A DNA stretch of 45,978 nucleotides from Actinomadura sp. CNU-125 (lineage in GTDB: Bacteria; Actinomycetota; Actinomycetes; Streptosporangiales; Streptosporangiaceae). Shown here one piece after another: positions 1 through 8,954 of this stretch; position 1 is the first letter of the stretch, and each line of letters opens with the position of its first letter. The DNA is taken from the NCBI RefSeq assembly GCF_001942465.1, contig NZ_MKJY01000466.1, forward strand, positions 1 to 45,978, written 5' to 3'. The position numbers were made by a program, and so were the translations under genes. The notes under the pieces are model-generated. The model was not told the origin of the DNA. It saw only the letters and a list, made by a program, of their open reading frames with translations, and did not search any database.

Positions 1-1
1 C

Positions 2-178
2 GCCGCGGGCGCGGACGGCGGGGCGCCGCGGCGGGCGGAGGATCTGCTGCGCGCGGGCGGCTGGCGGGTGGTGACGGTCCGGACGGCCGCGGAGCTGGCG
101 GAGCGTGGGCGCGGACCGGCGACGATCCGGCCCGCGCGGGCTGACGACGAGCTGACCGATTACGAGGGCGGGTCATGA
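2..178 (+). CDS. C-terminal fragment of a DUF58-type protein
   Basis: An open frame enters from the window edge and ends at TGA 176-178, overlapping the next start codon as ATGA. The visible 58 residues include a stretch reading GGWRVVTVRTAAELAERGR and an acidic tail DDELTDYEGGS. Position directly before a TgpA-like transglutaminase gene, with translational coupling, matches the common actinobacterial MoxR-DUF58-TgpA order. DUF58 proteins are membrane-associated proteins with a von Willebrand-like fold. The family call rests mostly on neighbourhood, because only the tail is present. Confidence 0.45.
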   Translation, partial: AAGADGGAPRRAEDLLRAGGWRVVTVRTAAELAERGRGPATIRPARADDELTDYEGGS

Positions 179-798
179 GGCTGCGGATGACGATGACGGC
201 CGCGCTGGCGACGCTCGCCGGGGCGGTGGGGCTGTACCCGCTGTTCGAGACGGCGGGCTGGTTCGCGGCGGCGCTCGGCGCGGTGCTCGCGGTGGCCGCG
301 GGCGGGCTGGTCGCGCGGCGGCTGCGGCTGCCCGCCCCGCTGCAGCCGCTCGTGGCGCTGCTGTCCCTGCTGCTGTGCCTGAACCTCGTGTACGCGGCGC
401 GGGAGTCGGTGCTGGGGTTCGTGCCCACGCCCATATCGCTGCGGCATCTCGCCGACCTGGCCGATTCCGGCTGGGGGGCGGCCAACCGGTACGCGGCGCC
501 GGTGCCGGTGCTGCCCGGGATCGGGATGCTGACGGCCGCGGGCATCGGGCTGGTCGCGGTCCTGGTGGACTTCCTGGCGGTGGGCATGCGCCGCGCGGCG
601 CCCGCCGGGCTGCCGCTGCTGGCCATGTACAGCGTCCCGGCGGCGGTGCGCGACGACGGGATCGGCTGGGTGCCGTTCGCGGTCGGCGCGCTGGGGTTCC
701 TCGCGCTGCTGATGGCCGACTCCCGCGAGCAGGTCGGCGGCTGGGGGCCGCTGGTGGCGCGGCGGCGCTGGTCGGCGCCGCGGGACGGGACGGGCCCC
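175..798 (+). pseudogene. Truncated 5' part of a TgpA-like transglutaminase-family membrane protein
   Basis: Starts at ATG 175 overlapping the upstream stop. About 200 residues are recognisable: several hydrophobic helices (residues about 8-45, 58-75, 120-142, 150-190) and a loop ending near REQVGGWGPLVARRRW. This is the N-terminal membrane domain (DUF3488/TgpA_N) of proteins that normally run to about 750 residues and carry a periplasmic transglutaminase core with a Cys-His-Asp triad. Near base 790-798 the protein sequence stops making sense, and the same DNA read on the other strand is a kinase. The frame remains open only because it runs antisense through that kinase. The catalytic domain is absent. 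This is either a genomic rearrangement or a misassembly. Confidence 0.7.
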
Positions 799-1232
799 GG
801 CGGCAGCAGGACGTCGCCCGGTTCGACGTCGCCGTGCACGATCCCGGCGGCGTGCGCGGCGCGCAGGGCGTCAAGGAGGTCCAGGCCGATCGCCGCGACC
901 CGCTCGGGCGGCAGCGGCCCGTCCCGTTCGACGGTCGCGGCGAGCGACCGGGCCCGGACGAGCTGCATCACGATCCACGGGCGGCCGTCCTCCTCGACCA
1001 CGTCGTGGACGGTGACGATGCTGGGATGGTCGAGCCGGGTCGCCGCCCGCGCATCCTCGGCGACGCGCGCCCGCGCCCGTCCCGCCGGGTCGTCCCCCAG
1101 GTGGTCGACGGACACCTCCTGGACCGCGACCTCCCGATCCAGGACGAGGTCCCGGGCGCGCCACAGGAGACCCGTCCCGTGGTGGCCGAGCGGCTCCACC
1201 AGCTCGTACCGTCCGGCGATGACTTGAGGCAT
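798..1232 (-). pseudogene. Truncated Ser/Thr pseudokinase, N-terminal part
   Basis: Reads MPQVIAGRYELVEPLG from ATG 1232 and is a close paralogue of the kinase at 1354-2946. It covers the N-lobe and reaches the catalytic loop, then ends abruptly at LLPP, position 798, where tgpA sequence begins on the opposite strand. Key catalytic positions differ from the paralogue: the ATP-binding lysine (VAIKE) is VAVQE, the glycine loop GRGGMG is GHHGTG, and HRDVKPGN in the catalytic loop is HGDVEPGD. These are substitutions and cannot come from indel errors. The paralogue has all canonical residues. A TACCGT hexamer lies seven bases before the ATG. Product, if made, would be catalytically dead and truncated. 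Confidence 0.75.
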
Positions 1233-1239
1233 ATAAATG

Positions 1240-1245
1240 ACGGTA
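1240..1245 (-). promoter_or_regulatory. -10-like hexamer TACCGT, leaderless start of the pseudokinase
   Basis: TACCGT on the minus strand ends seven bases before ATG 1232, and no Shine-Dalgarno sequence is visible. This spacing is that of a leaderless transcript starting at the start codon. Confidence 0.4.
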
Positions 1246-1353
1246 AGCGGGTTCCGCGGAAATTCCCGGCCCGGGAAATGGCCGGTCACGGCCTGCGCGG
1301 ACCGAAACCGGACGGTCGAAACGCGGAGAATTACCTTGTGTCGCGCCGGTCCG

Positions 1354-2946
1354 TCAGGCGCGCGCAAGGTCTCCATGAACGTGTCGTAGTGCGGGACGAC
1401 CCCGTCCCACTGCTCGATGCGGCTGACCAGGACGGTCTGGTAGACGGCGTCGTTGAACCGGAACACCCGGACGCGGCAGCGGCCCGCGACGCCGTCCTGC
1501 GTGAACGTGAACTCCAGCTGCGCCGCGGACTGCCCCCGGTATTGCATGTTCCGCTGGAAGTCGAGCTGCTCGTAATCCTTGTACGACTGGTCCTCCGCGA
1601 AGTTCTGGGCGGCGTCGGCGAGGGAGCCGCCCAGGTCCGCGGCGGCCCCGGCGATCCGCTGGACGGCGATGCCGCGCCTGCTCCCCTCGGCCGGATCGGT
1701 GAACGTGACGTCGTCGCCCGACGCCTCCGCCTTCCACCCCTCGGGCACGGCGACGGTGAACCCCGGCCCCTGGTACGGCTCGTAGCCGTCGGGGACGTCG
1801 ATCGCCCCGGCCGAGCCGCCCCCCGGCGACCGTGAGGCGGACGAACCGGACGAGCCGGACGCCCCTCCGGGTCGCTCGTTGCTCTGGTCCGACGAGGTCA
1901 GGAAGACGGCGGCCGAGATCGCCCCGGCGGCCAGCACGACCGCGAACACCCCCGCCGGGACGATCAGCGCCCACCGCGCGCCCTTCCCGCCGCCGGGCCG
2001 CCCGCCGTCCGGCCGCACGACGCGCCGGGCGGGACGGTCGTGACCTGCGGCGGGTGCGTCGGAGCGTCGACCGGCGGGCGCGGCTGCGTCAGGTGCGGCA
2101 GCGAATCCGGCGGCACGAACCCCACGGAGGCCTCGGCGGGCGACCCCGCCGCCCGGCGGAGGAGGCGTTCGGCCTCCTCGTGCCCGATCCGCTGCTCGGG
2201 GTCGCGGCGCAGCAGGCCCGACAGGACGGGCGTGAGCGCGCCCGCGAGCCGCGGCGGGTCCGGCTCGTCCGCGAGCAGCGCGCCCATCACGCCCCACACG
2301 TCCGCCCGCTTGTACGGGGGGCGGCCTTCGACGGCCGCGTAGAGCGTGGCGCCCAGCGACCACAGGTCCGACGCCGGGGACGCCTTCTGCCTGCGGGCCT
2401 GCTCCGGCGCGAGGTACGCGGGGGAGCCGATGATCGCGCCGGTCTGGGTGATCGTCTCGTCGCCCGCGACGGTCGCGATGCCGAAGTCGGTCAGCACGGC
2501 CCGGTTCGGCGGCAGCAGCACGTTGCCGGGCTTGACGTCGCGGTGCACGACCCCGGCGGCATGCGCCGTGCGCAGCGCGTCCAGCAGGTCCAGGCCGATC
2601 GCGGCCACCCGGGCGGGCGGCAGCGGCCCCTCGCCCTTGACGATCGCGTCCAGCGACTTCGCCCGGACGAGCTGCATCACGATATCCACGGGCGGCCGTC
2701 CTCCTCGACCACGTCGAAGACGGTGACGATGCCGGGATGGTCGAGCCGCGCCGCCGACCGCGCCTCCCGGAACGTCCGCGTGTACACCCGGGCGATCTGC
2801 TCGTCGTCCAGCCCGGCGGGCGGCGTGACCTCCTTGATCGCGACCTCGCGGTCCAGGACGCGGTCGCGGGCGCGCCACACCGCGCCCATCCCGCCGCGGC
2901 CGAGCAGCTCCACCGGCTCGTACCGGTCAGCGATCACTGAAGGCAT
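1354..2946 (-). CDS. Membrane Ser/Thr protein kinase with LpqN-like extracytoplasmic domain (frameshifted)
   Basis: Eukaryotic-type kinase beginning MPSVIADRYEPVELLG at ATG 2946. Glycine loop GRGGMGAVW, lysine in VAIKE, catalytic loop HRDVKPGNVLL, DFG and the APE-like LAPEQAR are all present. After the kinase come a Pro-rich linker, one membrane helix (ALIVPAGVFAVVLAAG), a Ser/Gly linker and an outer domain starting GYEPYQGPGFTVAVPEGW that resembles LpqN/Mog1-PsbP folds. At least two indels break the frame: two extra bases near 2685 (compare the paralogue at the same point) and one missing base near 2030. The natural stop is probably TGA 1354-1356, but in the frame given the outer domain runs on without a stop into the pseudokinase. 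Role: cell-surface signalling; substrate unknown. Confidence 0.75.
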
Positions 2947-2953
2947 GGAAGGG

Positions 2954-2959
2954 ACGATA
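2954..2959 (-). promoter_or_regulatory. -10-like hexamer TATCGT, leaderless start of the kinase
   Basis: TATCGT on the minus strand ends seven bases before ATG 2946, without a Shine-Dalgarno sequence between. Probable leaderless transcript. Confidence 0.4.
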
Positions 2960-2985
2960 CAGACGCCGCGCCCCGTCCCGGACGG

Positions 2986-4005
2986 CTATTCCGGTTCGCC
3001 CTCGCGGCTGGCGAGCAGCCGCCGCAGCGAGTCGAGGCGGGCCCGGCCCGCGTGCCCTTCGGCGACCCAGCCGTCCAGGCCGCAGTCGTCCTGGAAGTGG
3101 TCGCACTGCGGCGGGCAGCGCTCCGCCGCGCCCTCCGCGAGGTCCTCGAACGCGTGGATCACGTTCGCCGGGTCGACGTGCGCGAGCCCGAAGCTCCGCA
3201 CGCCCGGCGTGTCGATGATCCAGCCGTCCGCGCCGGGCAGCTCCAGCGCGATCGCCGACGACGACGTGTGCCGCCCCCGCCCGGTGACCGCGTTGACGTT
3301 CCCGACCGCCCGTTCGGCGTCCGGGACCAGCGCGTTCACCAGCGTCGACTTGCCGACCCCCGAATGCCCGACCAGCACGCTCGTCCGCCCGGACAGCAGC
3401 CGGTGCAGCTCGCTCAGGTCGCCGTCGCCCTGCTCCCCGCCGAGCCGCGTCGCCACGCACGGGAAGCCGAGCGGCGCGTACTGCGCGATCAGGTCGGCGG
3501 GGTCGGCGAGGTCGGCCTTGGTCAGGCACAGCAGCGGGTCCATGCCCGCGTCGTAGGCGGCGACGAGCTGCCGGTCGATCATCCGGGGCCGCGGCTCCGG
3601 ATCGGCCAGCGCCGTCACGATCACCAGCCGGTCGGCGTTGGCGACGACGATCCGCTCGAACGGGTCGGTGTCGTCGGCCGTCCGGCGCAGCGCCGACGAC
3701 CGCGGCTCCACCCGGACGATCCGGGCCAGCGTGTCCGTCGCGCCCGACACGTCCCCGACCAGCGCCACCCGGTCGCCCACCACCACGCCCTTGCGGCCGA
3801 GCTCGCGGGCCCGCATCGCGGTGACGGCCCGCTCGTCGCCGGTGCCGGGTTCGGCCAGGCAGCGGTAGCGGCCCCGGTCCACCGCGATCACCAGCGCGGC
3901 GGTCGCGTCCTCGTGCGCCGGACGCCGCCGGGTGCGCGGCCGCGACCCGTGCCGCCCCGGCCGCACCCGGACGTCGTCCTCGTCGTAGTCACGTCGTTTC
4001 GCCAG
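2986..4005 (-). CDS. rsgA: Ribosome small-subunit-dependent GTPase A
   Basis: Circularly permuted GTPase that helps mature the 30S ribosomal subunit. Motifs appear in the permuted order: G4 TKAD near residue 170, G1 [12 protein letters not shown] near 215, G3 DTPGV near 264, then a C-terminal zinc knuckle [12 protein letters not shown]. An OB-fold segment precedes the GTPase. I place the start at CTG 4005, giving [19 protein letters not shown] as in other actinobacterial RsgA proteins, with a GAGG ribosome site just upstream. The first standard start in frame, GTG 3966, would cut off 13 conserved residues. It follows aroA by 30 bases on the same strand, so the two are probably co-transcribed. 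Length of 339 residues is normal for the family. Confidence 0.9.
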   Translation of the reverse strand: MAKRRDYDEDDVRVRPGRHGSRPRTRRRPAHEDATAALVIAVDRGRYRCLAEPGTGDERAVTAMRARELGRKGVVVGDRVALVGDVSGATDTLARIVRVEPRSSALRRTADDTDPFERIVVANADRLVIVTALADPEPRPRMIDRQLVAAYDAGMDPLLCLTKADLADPADLIAQYAPLGFPCVATRLGGEQGDGDLSELHRLLSGRTSVLVGHSGVGKSTLVNALVPDAERAVGNVNAVTGRGRHTSSSAIALELPGADGWIIDTPGVRSFGLAHVDPANVIHAFEDLAEGAAERCPPQCDHFQDDCGLDGWVAEGHAGRARLDSLRRLLASREGEPE

Positions 4006-4035
4006 CGCTCCGGCCTCTCGTCGGCGGGCTCGTCG

Positions 4036-5322
4036 TCACGCGGACGCCCGCAGCGACGCCCACAGCCCGGTGAAGTTCGGCATCGTCTTGCCGACCGTGC
4101 CCGGATTCTCCACCTCGACGCCGGGAACGGCCAGCCCCAGCACCGCCGCCGCCATCACCATCCGGTGGTCGTCGTAGGTGCGGAAGACACCGCCGTGCAG
4201 CGGCCGCGGCCGGATCTCCAGCCCGTCCGGAAGCTCCCTGGCGTCGCCGCCCAGCCGGTTCAGCTCGGCGACCAGCGCCGCCAGCCGGTCCGTCTCGTGC
4301 CCCCGCAGATGCGCGATGCCCGTCAGCCGCGACGGCGACCCCGCGAGCGCCGCGAGCGCCGCCAGGACGGGCGTCAGCTCGCCGACCTCGTGCAGATCGG
4401 CCTCCAGCCCCGCGTACGACCCGGCGCCCGGGCCCCGCACCGTCAGGCCCGTCCGCGCCGAGCGACACCTCGGCGCCCATGTCCGCGAGGAGGCCGCGCA
4501 GCGCGTCGCCCGGCTGCGTCGTCGCGTCCGGCCAGCCGGGGACGGTGACCCGCCCGCCCGCCACCAGCGCGGCGCCGAGGAACTGCTCGCCCGTTCGACA
4601 GGTCCGGCTCGATGGTCCAGTGCCCGCCGCGCAGCGGGCCCGGCGCGACCCGCCACAGGTCGTCGCCGGTCTCGACGGTCGCGCCCGCGTCGCGCAGCAT
4701 CTGGACGGTCATCGCCAGGTGCGGCGCCGACGGCACCGGCGGCCCCTCGTGCCGCACCTCCACGCCCTTGCCGAACCGGGGCGCCGCCAGCAGCAGCCCC
4801 GACACCAGCTGCGACGACCCCGACGCGTCGATCGTCACCGCGCCGCCCGCCACCGCGCCCGTCCCGCGCACCGTGAACGGCAGCGCCCCGCGCCCGCCGT
4901 CGTCGATCTCCGCGCCGAGCGCCCGCAGTGCCGCGATGATCGGCCCCATCGGACGTTCGCGGGCCCGCGGATCGCGTCGATCGCACCTCGCCGCGCGCGA
5001 GCGCGCCAAGCGGCGGCAGGAACCGCATCACGGTGCCCGCGAGCCCCACGTCGGTCCGCGCGGGGCCCCGCAGCTCGCCCGGGAGGGTCTGCCAGTCGTC
5101 CCCGTCGTCGCCGATCCCGATCCCGAGCGCGCGCAGCGCGTCCGCCATCAGCTCGGTGTCCCGGCTGCGGAGGGGGCGGTGGACGCAGACCGGTTCGTCG
5201 GCGAGCGCGGCCAGGATCAGCGCCCGGTTGGTCATCGACTTCGACCCGGGCAACGCCACGACGGCGTCCACGGGCCCGTCGGCGACCGGCGCCGACCAGT
5301 GCGGAGACGAGGGAGAGGCCAT
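4036..5322 (-). CDS. aroA: 3-phosphoshikimate 1-carboxyvinyltransferase (EPSP synthase), frameshifted
   Basis: Sixth step of the shikimate pathway: joins phosphoenolpyruvate to shikimate 3-phosphate. The N-terminus has the family signature [17 protein letters not shown] and the [16 protein letters not shown] segment; the C-terminus has [10 protein letters not shown] and [16 protein letters not shown]. Start and end share one frame, but the middle is readable only in other frames: [20 protein letters not shown] in one, then [20 protein letters not shown] in another. Changes sit near 4975 (two bases missing), 4595 and 4460 (one extra G). Since the gene is normally essential for aromatic amino acids and the indels are local, sequence error is more likely than decay. 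RsgA follows closely. Confidence 0.88.
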   Translation of the reverse strand: MASPSSPHWSAPVADGPVDAVVALPGSKSMTNRALILAALADEPVCVHRPLRSRDTELMADALRALGIGIGDDGDDWQTLPGELRGPARTDVGLAGTVMRFLPPLGALARGEVRSTRSAGPRTSDGADHRGTAGARRGDRRRRARGAAVHGARDGRGGGRRGDDRRVGVVAAGVGAAAGGAPVRQGRGGAARGAAGAVGAAPGDDRPDAARRGRDRRDRRRPVAGRAGPAARRALDHRAGPVERASSSSAPRWWRAGGSPSPAGRTRRRSRATRCAASSRTWAPRCRSARTGLTVRGPGAGSYAGLEADLHEVGELTPVLAALAALAGSPSRLTGIAHLRGHETDRLAALVAELNRLGGDARELPDGLEIRPRPLHGGVFRTYDDHRMVMAAAVLGLAVPGVEVENPGTVGKTMPNFTGLWASLRASA

Positions 5323-5358
5323 GAACCCAAGGTTATCGGGGGCCCGGGGCGGACGGCG

Positions 5359-6270
5359 TCAGCGTTTGACGGCCTGCATCACCTTTCCGGCCTGCACGGC
5401 GGTGCCCGTCCGGACGGACTGTCCCGCCTTCATCGCGCGCTGCGCCTGCGCGGACGTCCCGGCCTTCATGGTCCTGCCGGCCTGCTTGCCCTGCTGCATG
5501 CGCGCCTGGAGGGTGCCGGTGCCGTTCCTGCCCGTGTTCTTGGCGACGACCTTGAACGGCCCCACGCCCATGGTCTTGGTCCCCTTCCCCATGCCCTTGG
5601 CGCTTTTGCCCATGCCCTTCGTCATGCTCTTCGCGCTCTGGGCGATGCCCATGCCCTTGCCCGCGCTCTTCCCGGCGCGGAAGCCCATGGCCGGCCTGCC
5701 GCCTTTCGCCGCCTTCCGTACGCTCTCCGCGCGGGCCGAGCGGACCTGGCGGGCGGCCTCGCGGCGGGCGTCCCGCCAGCGTCGTCGCGGCCCGGAGCGC
5801 AGCGCGCGCGCCTCCGCGCCCCGCTTGATCTGCGTCTCCCGCGCCGCCCGCCGTACCTCCGCCAGCCGGGGCGCCCGGCGCGGCTCGGCCGCCACCATCA
5901 GCAGCGCGCCGAACAGCGCCGCGTTCTTCAGCAGGTGCGCGCGCTCGTTCTCGCGGGGGGCGGGGTCGTCCCACTTCCAGAAGTGGTGCTCGGTCGCCAG
6001 CGCGGGGACGACCTGGGCGGCGAGCAGCAGCGACGTCAGCCGGTGGAACCGGCCCGTCAGCAGGAGCGCGCCGGTGCCGGCGCTGAGCGCGCCCTGCATC
6101 CGGACGAGCGTTTCGGGGTCCTTCGGGAGCCATTCGAGCCGGTCCGTCACCGGCTTGGCCACCGGCGCGACCCGCTCGGCGCGCTCCCGCGGGTCCCGCA
6201 TCGCGTCCAGTCCGGTCATGATGAAAGGGGCCGCCACGAACGGGCGGGCCAGAGTCGTGAACGGTCGCAT
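5359..6270 (-). CDS. DoxX family membrane protein with long basic C-terminal tail
   Basis: The first 140 residues look like DoxX: MRPFTTLARPFVAAPFIMTG, then LVRMQGALSAGTGALLLTG and LLAAQVVPALA membrane helices, followed by KNAALFGALLMVA. DoxX members are small four-helix membrane proteins, often linked to redox stress. The remaining 160 residues are unusual: very rich in Lys, Arg, Ala, Gly and Met, with short quasi-repeats such as GKGMG, AKSMTKGMG and GKGTKTMG, and almost no acidic residues. The tail could bind nucleic acid or lipid head groups, but its function is unknown. Start at ATG 6270; only 51 bases separate it from the divergent yedK gene. No ribosome site is evident. Confidence 0.75.
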   Translation of the reverse strand: MRPFTTLARPFVAAPFIMTGLDAMRDPRERAERVAPVAKPVTDRLEWLPKDPETLVRMQGALSAGTGALLLTGRFHRLTSLLLAAQVVPALATEHHFWKWDDPAPRENERAHLLKNAALFGALLMVAAEPRRAPRLAEVRRAARETQIKRGAEARALRSGPRRRWRDARREAARQVRSARAESVRKAAKGGRPAMGFRAGKSAGKGMGIAQSAKSMTKGMGKSAKGMGKGTKTMGVGPFKVVAKNTGRNGTGTLQARMQQGKQAGRTMKAGTSAQAQRAMKAGQSVRTGTAVQAGKVMQAVKR

Positions 6271-6321
6271 GACCCGCTACATGCCCAGCGCCGCACCCCT
6301 CATGCGCGGCAGGATGGACAC

Positions 6322-7092
6322 ATGTGCGGACGATATGCCACCTCCCGTGCCCGCCAGGATCTGCTCGACGAGTTCCGCGTGCAGGTCGACGCGGTCGACG
6401 GCGAGCTCGAAGCCGACTACAACGTCGCGCCCACCAAACAGGTCCCGGTCGTCCTCGACCGCGCACCCAGGGACGCGCCCGAGGAAGCACAGCCCGTCCG
6501 GCAGTTGCGGACGGCCCGCTGGGGCCTCGTCCCGCCGTGGGCCAAGGACCCCGCCATCGGAAACCGGATGATCAACGCGCGGGCCGAGACGGTGCACGAG
6601 AAGCCGTCCTACCGCCGCGCGTTCGCCAAGCGGCGCTGCCTGCTGCCCGCCGACGGCTACTTCGAGTGGTACGTCCTGCAGAACGGCGACGCCGAGCCGA
6701 AGCCGAAGAAGCCGCCGAAGCAGCCGTTCTTCATCCGCCCCAAGGACGGCGAGGTCATGGCGATGGCCGGGCTGTACGAGCTGTGGAAGACGCCCGAGGA
6801 CGACTGGCTCTGGACGTGCACGGTCATCACCACCGACGCGCCCGACGACCTCGGCCGCATCCACGACCGGATGCCCATGGTCGTCGAGCCGGACCGCCGG
6901 GACGCCTGGCTCGACCCGGCGCTCACCGACCCCGACCGGGTTCGGAGCCTGCTCGTCCCCGCCATGGCCGGGACGATGGACGCCTTCCCGGTGTCGAAGG
7001 CGGTCAACAACGTCCGGAACAACGGGCCCGAACTCGTGGCACCGGCCGCCCCCGGCGACGGCGCGGGCGACGGTCCGGGCGCGCTGTTCTGA
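6322..7092 (+). CDS. yedK: SOS response-associated peptidase / abasic-site shield (YedK/HMCES family)
   Basis: 256-residue SRAP protein. These enzymes crosslink through Cys2 to abasic sites in single-stranded DNA, protecting them from strand breakage. Visible signatures: MCGRYATS with the catalytic Cys at position 2, the Asn in YNVAPTKQVPVV, GLVPPWA, NARAETVHEKPSYRRAF, the Glu in CLLPADGYFEWY, and the late His in RIHDRMPM. All active-site residues are present. Start ATG 6322 is fixed by the need for Cys2 and by the upstream AGGATGG. It is transcribed divergently from the DoxX gene and converges with the methyltransferase, leaving just three bases between the stops. Confidence 0.93.
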   Translation: MCGRYATSRARQDLLDEFRVQVDAVDGELEADYNVAPTKQVPVVLDRAPRDAPEEAQPVRQLRTARWGLVPPWAKDPAIGNRMINARAETVHEKPSYRRAFAKRRCLLPADGYFEWYVLQNGDAEPKPKKPPKQPFFIRPKDGEVMAMAGLYELWKTPEDDWLWTCTVITTDAPDDLGRIHDRMPMVVEPDRRDAWLDPALTDPDRVRSLLVPAMAGTMDAFPVSKAVNNVRNNGPELVAPAAPGDGAGDGPGALF

Positions 7093-7095
7093 CCG

Positions 7096-7905
7096 CTACG
7101 GCAGCACCGCGCTCGCCAGGAGGTGGATGCCCAGGGACTCGTCGCCCGGCGGCGCGTTGAGCTCGGTGCGGACGAGCCGCGGCAGCGCGCGCGGCGAACG
7201 GCCGAGGACGTGCTCGACGGTCGAGGGGGACAGGACCGTCCGCGGCTTGATCCACTCGACCTCCAGGCCCGCGCCGCCGAGCAGCTCGCGCAGCTGCTCG
7301 GCGCCGAAGCACCGGGTGATCGTCCCGTCCGGCCAGGGGACCAGGACGACCTCCGCGCTCGGCACGTCCGACAGGTGCGCCCAGTAGTTGCGCTCGGCCA
7401 GCAGCGCCATGCCGAGCGTCAGCGAGTCGACGCACAGCAGGACGCGGCCGCCCGGACGCAGCACCCGGGCGATCTCGCCGACGGTCTCCTCCGTCGCCAG
7501 GTGCCGGGACAGGACGCGGTTCTCCGCGACGACGGCGTCCACGGACGCGTCGTCGAGGAACGCGAGCGTCCCCGAATCGCCCAGCACCGGGATCGTGGCG
7601 GCCGTCCGCTCGTCGTCGCCGGGCGGGCAGTACGCGCCGTCCGGCGCGGCCCGTTCCAGCAGCGGATCGCGGACCTCCAGCACCGAGTGGCCGGCCCCGG
7701 CCGCGCGGCCCGCGCACCGCCCGTCCCGTCCGGACAGGTCCAGTACCCGGGACGGGCCGCGCGGCAGCCACCGCGACAGCTGGGCGTCGGCCACCGCCCA
7801 GTAGAAGGTCCAGTAGCGCTCCAGAGAGTCCCCCGCTCCGTCGCCGGAGGGATCGCGCAGGCTGGCGATGGTGGGCTCGGGAGGTCGTGCCGGCACCGGT
7901 AGCAC
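7096..7905 (-). CDS. Class I SAM-dependent methyltransferase
   Basis: 269 residues from GTG 7905, preceded by AGGAG at seven bases. The Rossmann-like methyltransferase core shows motif I as [14 protein letters not shown] (the usual VLDLGCGxG has become LDLSGRDG), a [17 protein letters not shown] segment in the motif IV region, and the typical [21 protein letters not shown] post-motif. C-terminal region [19 protein letters not shown] resembles small-molecule methyltransferases of the Methyltransf_11/25 type. Substrate cannot be deduced. The upstream intergenic region is shared with the divergent sigR gene. Confidence 0.75.
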   Translation of the reverse strand: MLPVPARPPEPTIASLRDPSGDGAGDSLERYWTFYWAVADAQLSRWLPRGPSRVLDLSGRDGRCAGRAAGAGHSVLEVRDPLLERAAPDGAYCPPGDDERTAATIPVLGDSGTLAFLDDASVDAVVAENRVLSRHLATEETVGEIARVLRPGGRVLLCVDSLTLGMALLAERNYWAHLSDVPSAEVVLVPWPDGTITRCFGAEQLRELLGGAGLEVEWIKPRTVLSPSTVEHVLGRSPRALPRLVRTELNAPPGDESLGIHLLASAVLP

Positions 7906-8038
7906 CGCTTTGCTCCTGTTCTCGCCATATAGGTCACTTCTTCCCCGTCCGGGCCCGGTCATCACCCCCGTGCAGGACACTCCGGAAAGCCTCCCAACCC
8001 GGGCCGCGACCGCGATCCGGACCGTGATCCAGATCGCG

Positions 8039-8064
8039 GGAATCGACGGGGACGTCCCGGCGTT
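8039..8064 (+). promoter_or_regulatory. SigR-type promoter of sigR
   Basis: GGAAT at 8039-8043 (GGGAAT from 8038), then exactly 18 bases, then GTT at 8062-8064. This is the consensus of SigR/SigH-dependent promoters known from Streptomyces and mycobacteria. It lies about 53 bases before the long start codon at 8117, as expected for autoregulation of sigR under thiol stress. Confidence 0.8.
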
Positions 8065-8116
8065 GCACCGTCTCATAAGCGTGAGACGAACGAGTACCGC
8101 CGGAGGTGGGGTTCCC

Positions 8117-8865
8117 ATGACCACGGCCGTTGCCGATTACCCGCGCGGAGCCGGGGTATCGGCCCTCGGCAAGGCACCGGCACCCAGAGGCGCGCTCAAG
8201 TTGCGCGGACCGATATCGTCTGTCGGGGACGACACGGCCGGTGTCGCCGCAGACGAGGGGGTGGGTCAGGTACCGGGCACCACGGAGACCGTGGAGCAGC
8301 GCCAAGAGCGTTTCCAGCGCGATGTGCTCCCGTTCTTGGACCAGCTGTACTCCGCCGCGCTGCGCATGACGCGCAACCCGGCGGACGCCGAGGATCTCGT
8401 GCAGGAGACGTTCGCCAAGCGTTCGGCTCCTTCCACCAGTTCAAGGAGGGCACGAATCTCAAGGCGTGGCTCTACCGCATCCTGACCAACACGTTCATCA
8501 ACTCCTACCGCAAGAAGCAGCGCCAGCCGCAGCAGTCGGCCACCGAGGAGATCGAGGACTGGCAGCTCGCGCGCGCCGAGTCGCACACCTCCAGCGGGCT
8601 GAAGTCCGCCGAGGCCGAGGCGCTGGAGCACCTGCCCGACACCGACGTGAAGCGGGCGCTGCAGGACCTGCCGGAGGAGTTCCGCATCGCCGTCTACCTC
8701 GCCGACGTCGAGGGATTCGCCTACAAGGAGATCGCCGACATCATGGGCACGCCCATCGGCACGGTGATGTCGCGGCTGCACCGGGGCCGGCGCCAGCTGC
8801 GCGGCATGCTCGAGGACTACGCTCAGGACCGCGGCCTCACGCGGGCGAACGGAGGACGGTCATGA
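8117..8865 (+). CDS. sigR: RNA polymerase sigma factor SigR (ECF, thiol-oxidative stress), frameshifted
   Basis: ECF sigma factor that drives the disulfide-stress regulon. Region 2 reads [28 protein letters not shown] and, after a frameshift, [20 protein letters not shown]; region 4 reads [40 protein letters not shown]. One G appears to be missing near 8419 (AAGGCG read as AAGCG); restoring it joins the halves. The long start is ATG 8117 with GGAGGTG upstream; a second in-frame start, GTG 8261, has GAGGGG before it and would remove 48 residues. Streptomyces makes an analogous long unstable form from its SigR-dependent promoter, so two forms are plausible here. rsrA follows. Confidence 0.92.
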
Positions 8866-8951
8866 AACACGCGTCCGTCCGCCGCCCGGAGCGGAGCGAC
8901 ATGCCGGACACCGCGCCCTTCCGCGGCGCGGTGAGCGAGAAGGGTGAGTGA
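8862..8951 (+). CDS. Possible 29-residue ORF between sigR and rsrA
   Basis: An ATG overlaps the sigR stop codon (ATGA) and opens a 29-codon frame beginning [16 protein letters not shown] and ending VSEKGE three bases before the rsrA start. No known family is recognised. It could be a real translationally coupled peptide, a device that keeps ribosomes moving from sigR to rsrA, or chance. Support is positional only. Confidence 0.25.
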   Translation: MKHASVRRPERSDMPDTAPFRGAVSEKGE

Positions 8952-8954
8952 GCC

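Noticed and set aside
1130..2030. A single giant fusion protein running from the kinase outer domain in frame into the pseudokinase
   Set aside because: The frame is open, but a TGA one base out of frame sits at the expected end (1354), the pseudokinase has its own -10-like hexamer and start, and indels are frequent here.
3052..4548. Long plus-strand open frames opposite rsgA and aroA
   Set aside because: Composition is Arg/Pro/Gly-rich without motifs, while the minus strand encodes clear RsgA and AroA signatures; these are GC-rich shadows.
6271..6321. LexA box in the short divergent promoter of yedK
   Set aside because: Inspected for CGAAC-N4-GTTCG and close variants; none present.
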